From: Pseudomonas sp. RIT623
GTDB taxonomy: Bacteria; Pseudomonadota; Gammaproteobacteria; Pseudomonadales; Pseudomonadaceae
DNA: 54,081 bases
NCBI RefSeq assembly: GCF_004519305.1
Contig: NZ_SOZA01000033.1
Location: 1-54,081, forward strand
Reading direction: 5' to 3'
In this document: positions 50,826 to 54,081 of the stretch, one piece after another
Numbering within the stretch: position 1 is the stretch's first letter
How the letters are laid out: each line of letters starts with the position of its first letter
Position numbers and translations under genes: made by a program
The notes under the pieces: model-generated
Told to the model about the DNA's origin: nothing
Seen by the model: only the letters and a program-made list of their open reading frames with translations
The model's database searches: none

Positions 50826-52022
50826 ATGAGCCTGTTTTCCGCTGTCGAGCTGGCACCCCGCGATCCCATCCTGGGCCTCAACGAAGCATTCAACGCCGAT
50901 ACCCGCACCGACAAGGTGAACCTGGGCGTGGGCGTTTACTGCAATGAGGAAGGCCGTATCCCGCTGCTGCGCGCGGTGATCGAAGCCGAGACCGCCCGTG
51001 CCGCCCAGCACGCCTCCCGCGGCTACCTGCCGATCGACGGCATCGCCCAGTACGACCAGGCCGTGCAAAAGCTGATCTTCGGCGCCGAATCACCACTGCT
51101 GGCCGCAGGCCGCGTGGTCACCGTGCAAGCCGTTGGCGGCACCGGCGCGCTGAAGATCGGCGCCGACTTCCTCAAGCGCCTGCAGCCGGGCGCCGTGGTC
51201 GCCATCAGCGATCCGAGCTGGGAAAACCACCGCGCCCTGTTCGAGAGCGCTGGCTTCCCGGTGCAGACCTACCGCTACTACGACGCGGCCAGCAATGGCG
51301 TCAACCGCGCTGGCATGCTCGAAGACCTGAACAAGCTGCCAGCCGGCTCGATCATCGTCCTGCACGCCTGCTGCCACAACCCGACCGGCGTCGACCTGAC
51401 CCTGGACGACTGGAAGAACGTGCTGGAAGTGGTCAAGGCCAAGGGCCACGTGCCGTTCCTCGACATGGCCTACCAGGGCTTCGGCGATGGCATCGACGAA
51501 GACGCCTTCGCCGTGCGCCTGTTCGCCGAGTCGGGCCTGGAATTCTTCGTTTCCAGCTCGTTCTCCAAGTCGTTCTCCCTGTACGGCGAGCGTGTCGGCG
51601 CGCTGTCGATCGTCACCGCCTCGAAGGACGAGAGCACCCGCGTGCTGTCGCAGGTCAAGCGGGTTATCCGCACCACCTACTCCAACCCGCCGACCCACGG
51701 CGCCAGCATCGTCGCCGCCGTGCTCAACAGCGCCGAGCTGCGCCAGATGTGGGAAACCGAGCTGGCCGAGATGCGCACTCGCATCCACGGCATGCGCAAG
51801 CAGATGGTCCAGCTGCTGGCCGAGTACGGCGCCAACCGCGACTTCAGCTTCGTCGGCCGCCAGGTCGGCATGTTCTCCTACTCGGGCCTGACCGTTGACC
51901 AGGTCGCACGCCTGAAGAACGAGTTCGGCATCTACGCCCTGGACACCGGCCGCATCGCAGTCGCCGCACTGAACCAGAGCAACATCCACGTGGTCACCAA
52001 GGCCATCGTCGAGGTGCTGTAA
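50826..52022 (+). CDS. tyrB: Aromatic/aspartate aminotransferase (TyrB-type)
   Basis: A 398-aa class I PLP aminotransferase. MSLFSAVELAPRDPILGLNE opens the protein, HACCHNPTGVDLT is a substrate/PLP block, and the PLP Lys is in SSSFSKSFSLYGERVGAL. It belongs to the AspC/TyrB subgroup and probably transaminates aromatic amino acids with 2-oxoglutarate. I use ATG 50826 with AAGGTAAC upstream; the frame from 50754 is longer without support. The 288-bp gap to uvrB holds no other gene I can support. Confidence 0.92.
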   Translation: MSLFSAVELAPRDPILGLNEAFNADTRTDKVNLGVGVYCNEEGRIPLLRAVIEAETARAAQHASRGYLPIDGIAQYDQAVQKLIFGAESPLLAAGRVVTVQAVGGTGALKIGADFLKRLQPGAVVAISDPSWENHRALFESAGFPVQTYRYYDAASNGVNRAGMLEDLNKLPAGSIIVLHACCHNPTGVDLTLDDWKNVLEVVKAKGHVPFLDMAYQGFGDGIDEDAFAVRLFAESGLEFFVSSSFSKSFSLYGERVGALSIVTASKDESTRVLSQVKRVIRTTYSNPPTHGASIVAAVLNSAELRQMWETELAEMRTRIHGMRKQMVQLLAEYGANRDFSFVGRQVGMFSYSGLTVDQVARLKNEFGIYALDTGRIAVAALNQSNIHVVTKAIVEVL

Positions 52023-52034
52023 CTGCTTGATTGT

Positions 52035-52059
52035 CCGAGGGAAGCTTGACTTCCCTCGG
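52035..52059 (+). terminator. Terminator hairpin of tyrB, overlapping the tRNA-Asn promoter
   Basis: CCGAGGGAAG and CTTCCCTCGG form a perfect 10-bp stem with loop CTTGA, 13 nt after the tyrB stop. There is no long T-run. The right arm overlaps the -35 hexamer at 52046-52051. Confidence 0.65.
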
Positions 52060-52073
52060 GCCATGGGTAAGAT
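52046..52073 (+). promoter_or_regulatory. Sigma-70 promoter of tRNA-Asn
   Basis: TTGACT, 16-bp spacer, TAAGAT, then ACGCGCAG, ending 11 bp before the mature tRNA. The -35 lies inside the tyrB terminator hairpin. Confidence 0.8.
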
Positions 52074-52083
52074 ACGCGCAGAT

Positions 52084-52159
52084 TCCGCGATAGCTCAGTC
52101 GGTAGAGCAAATGACTGTTAATCATTGGGTCCCTGGTTCGAGTCCAGGTCGCGGAGCCA
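52084..52159 (+). tRNA. tRNA-Asn (anticodon GTT)
   Basis: A 76-nt tRNA with encoded CCA, acceptor stem TCCGCGA/TCGCGGA, anticodon loop CTGTTAA and T-arm CTGGTTCGAGTCCAG. A single-gene unit between tyrB and the deaminase gene. Confidence 0.97.
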
Positions 52160-52166
52160 AACACTG

Positions 52167-52206
52167 AAAACCTCCAGATGCGCAAGCACTGGAGGTTTTT
52201 TCTTTT
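52167..52206 (+). terminator. Terminator of tRNA-Asn
   Basis: AAAACCTCCAG and CTGGAGGTTTT form the stem, and TTTTTTCTTTT ends it. Confidence 0.9.
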
Positions 52207-52285
52207 CCGGCCTGGCGCTTGTGTTCCGACTGCCCTGGACTATCGTCTGCCTGCGCACCTCGCGCAGCAACGACAGGGAGTCAAC

Positions 52286-53530
52286 ATGGACACCGTTCGC
52301 AACGCCCAGCAGGCCGTGGAAACCGTCGCCGACCAAGCCATTCTCGCCGCGCAGCAAAAGACTTTCGCGGTAGGCGGCTGCATCATCGAGAATGCCACCG
52401 GCAAGGTGTTGAAGGCCATGCACAACAATGTGCTGATGCCCTACCCCAACAGCACCGCGCAGCCCCCATTCCTGCCTCATGACCCGACAGCCCACGGCGA
52501 GCGCCAGTTGGTGCAGTGGTACTACGACAACCGTCAGGCCATGAACCTGCCGGAGCCCAGCAAGCTCACCGTGGTCACCACCCTGGACCCATGCGCGATG
52601 TGCGCGGGCTCACTGCTGACCGCTGGCTTCAATGTCGCCGTCAGCGCCATCGACACCTATGCCGGGGTCAACTACAACAGCCAGTTCAACTTCCCGACCC
52701 TGCCGCCGGAAGTACGCCAGACAGCCCAGAAAACCTGGGGCTACTACGCAGTGGATACACCTATCAATCGGCAGTACCAAGGCTCGACAGGCCCCATCTT
52801 CGCGAAGGAAATCATCGACGCACGGGTGTTCAGCCTGACCGGTTCGATCTTCGACGCCAGCGTCAATACGGTGCGCGAGGCGAGCAACAACAGCGGCCTG
52901 GCGCCTGACCAACTGAAGAACCCGGCGTCACTACCGGCCAATAGCCCGGTGCGCAAGGCACTGACCGAACTCAGCCCATGGGCCTTGACGGTCAAGTTCG
53001 ACGACCCGCGCATGCCGGGCGCGGGCCTGGCCAAACCATTGACGGAAACCGCGCGCCATGCCGACACGATGAACGCCGTGGCCTTGCTGGATCCGTTCGG
53101 CAACCTGCTAGCATGCCTGGGCGGCCAGGAAAAGCAGTCACCCATTCGCACGGCGTTCATGGAAACCACGCGCCGCTATGCCCTGATGCGCTGGGAACTG
53201 ATGAACAGCAACGACCCGCAGGTGCGCGCCGAGGCGCAGCAGTACCTCACCCATCCCAAATACGGTACGTTCGTGTTTCTGTACATTCCCGACCCGCGCA
53301 CCAGCGAGGCGGTGATGACCTTCGGTGCGTATGGCTCGACCATGGAGGGGCCGGTGCCGCAGTCGTTCCCGTCCAACCTGCAATACGTGCTGCTGCACCC
53401 GGGGGTTACGCCGCAGGCCGTGGCGCAGTTGGCGCAGAAGCTGCCGCCCTTCTACACCCAGAGCGTCCAGGTCGCGCCCAGCCAAGTGCTGGATGACGCC
53501 CTGATCCAGGCTGCGAAGGGCGCGCTGTAA
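52286..53530 (+). CDS. Cytidine-deaminase-fold protein with a degenerate second domain
   Basis: A 414-aa protein without signal peptide. The N-terminal domain (about residues 10-130) has the zinc-deaminase set: His70 and Glu72 in AHGERQ (most relatives have HAE or CAE) and Cys103/Cys106 in DPCAMCAG. It resembles nucleoside or CMP deaminases. The C-terminal half (about 260-350) repeats the pattern in decayed form: NAVALLDPFGNLLA matches GGCIIENATGKVL, TAFMETTR lies where HxE should be, and YIPDPRTSEAV lies where DPCAMCAG should be, with the zinc Cys replaced. It looks like an internal duplication with one inactive domain. Substrate unknown. ATG 52286 has AGGGAG upstream. Confidence 0.75.
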   Translation: MDTVRNAQQAVETVADQAILAAQQKTFAVGGCIIENATGKVLKAMHNNVLMPYPNSTAQPPFLPHDPTAHGERQLVQWYYDNRQAMNLPEPSKLTVVTTLDPCAMCAGSLLTAGFNVAVSAIDTYAGVNYNSQFNFPTLPPEVRQTAQKTWGYYAVDTPINRQYQGSTGPIFAKEIIDARVFSLTGSIFDASVNTVREASNNSGLAPDQLKNPASLPANSPVRKALTELSPWALTVKFDDPRMPGAGLAKPLTETARHADTMNAVALLDPFGNLLACLGGQEKQSPIRTAFMETTRRYALMRWELMNSNDPQVRAEAQQYLTHPKYGTFVFLYIPDPRTSEAVMTFGAYGSTMEGPVPQSFPSNLQYVLLHPGVTPQAVAQLAQKLPPFYTQSVQVAPSQVLDDALIQAAKGAL

Positions 53531-53543
53531 ACCCCGCTGTCAA

Positions 53544-53957
53544 TCATTGGGACAGGGGCTCGGTCACTGGCCGCCCCTCGTCCACCAGGCTCCAGACCAG
53601 CAGCTTGGCCGGTTGAGTCTTGCTGGCGTTGCGCGAGACGCTATGCACGGTACCTGGCGCCTCGTACCAGAACTCGCCGGCCTTGTAGGTTTTCTCTGCT
53701 TCGTCGTTGAGTTTCGAGGTGACGGCCCCTTCCAGCACGTAGGCCATGACCGCGCCTGGGTGCTGATGCGCCGGGGAGGCTTGGCCTGGGCCATAGCTGA
53801 CAGTGAGCATCACGGCTTTCTTGCCGGGGGCATTGCTGGGGGCTTGCTCCTGCAGGATCTTCACCTGGTCAGGCTTGTCGCCATGGGCCCAGGCGGGCGA
53901 CAGCGGGGCAAGCAGGCCTAGGGTCAGCAGGGCAATGGGCAGGTGGATGATTCGCAT
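53544..53957 (-). CDS. Periplasmic cupin-domain protein
   Basis: A 137-aa exported protein. The signal peptide (MRIIHLPIALLTLGLLAPLS, cut near AWA) is followed by a single cupin barrel: PAHQHPGAVMAYVLEG supplies the two His and FWYEAPGTVHSVSRN the third metal ligand. The metal and substrate are unknown. The start at ATG 53957 has AGGAG upstream, and the gene is convergent with the deaminase gene. The 104 bp after its start (53978-54081) show nothing recognisable. Confidence 0.88.
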   Translation of the reverse strand: MRIIHLPIALLTLGLLAPLSPAWAHGDKPDQVKILQEQAPSNAPGKKAVMLTVSYGPGQASPAHQHPGAVMAYVLEGAVTSKLNDEAEKTYKAGEFWYEAPGTVHSVSRNASKTQPAKLLVWSLVDEGRPVTEPLSQ

Positions 53958-54081
53958 CGGGTTTCTCCTGAGTGGCAACTACTTTCAGGTTAAGCCCGGG
54001 GTTGCCGGGGGCAAATGGCCAATTCGCGAAAAAACCGGGAGGCCGTTGCCGTTGCCGATCAAGAGGCTAACGCCAAACCCT

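Noticed and set aside
51090..52064. 324-codon open frame opposite tyrB
   Set aside because: It mirrors the aminotransferase gene and runs through the terminator hairpin; no support as a gene.
52084..54081. Integrated prophage or genomic island after tRNA-Asn
   Set aside because: No integrase, phage or transfer genes and no second tRNA 3' end are present; only two metabolic-looking genes are seen before the window ends.

Overview
The window comes from the chromosome of a Pseudomonas of the P. putida group. The evidence is high GC, a conserved run of housekeeping genes in the order known from Pseudomonas (SDR-metZ-purF-cvpA-SPOR protein-folC-accD-trpF-truA-fimV-usg-asd-leuB-leuD-leuC, then lysR, a GGDEF/EAL gene, ibpA, dusC, gltX, emrAB-like genes, uvrB, tyrB, tRNA-Asn), and several subtypes of P. 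putida-like REP palindromes in the gaps. Assignments come from reading the sequence and from memory of protein families; no database was searched.

Positions 1-13100 look like accessory metabolism. After fadH (2,4-dienoyl-CoA reductase) comes a compact locus resembling the PipR locus of plant-associated Pseudomonas. A LuxR solo sits between two S33-type alpha/beta hydrolases (proline iminopeptidase/amino-acid amidase type). The second hydrolase heads a tightly packed peptide ABC importer (two permeases, two ATPases, one periplasmic binding protein). Each hydrolase is preceded by a 20-bp lux-box-like element; the two elements agree at 14 of 20 positions. The likely logic is that the LuxR protein senses a plant- or peptide-derived amide and switches on uptake and hydrolysis. 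A membrane-anchored nitrilase-fold protein that seems to lack its catalytic Lys and Cys, paired with an AraC regulator, closes this part.

Positions 13137-16460 hold a DUF2242 lipoprotein, a chemoreceptor and a tRNA operon (Val, then three near-identical Asp). Positions 16623-28425 are a long minus-strand run for methionine, purine, folate, fatty-acid and tryptophan biosynthesis, tRNA pseudouridylation and the polar hub protein FimV. Positions 28497-34865 carry two aspartate-semialdehyde dehydrogenase paralogues (one without the active-site Cys) and leuB, leuD and leuC. Between the two paralogues is an inverted pair of a roughly 255-bp dispersed repeat whose hairpins differ by compensated base pairs, next to an 11-bp tandem repeat.

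Positions 34997-42936 hold lysR, a five-PAS GGDEF/EAL protein, ibpA with a ROSE-like RNA thermometer, dusC, a thioesterase, a hydrolase and a TetR regulator. Positions 43038-43937 are three tandem tRNA-Ala/tRNA-Glu pairs behind a near-consensus promoter. The rest is gltX, an EmrAB-type efflux pair, uvrB, an aromatic aminotransferase and tRNA-Asn. Beyond tRNA-Asn are a two-domain deaminase with a decayed second half and a periplasmic cupin.
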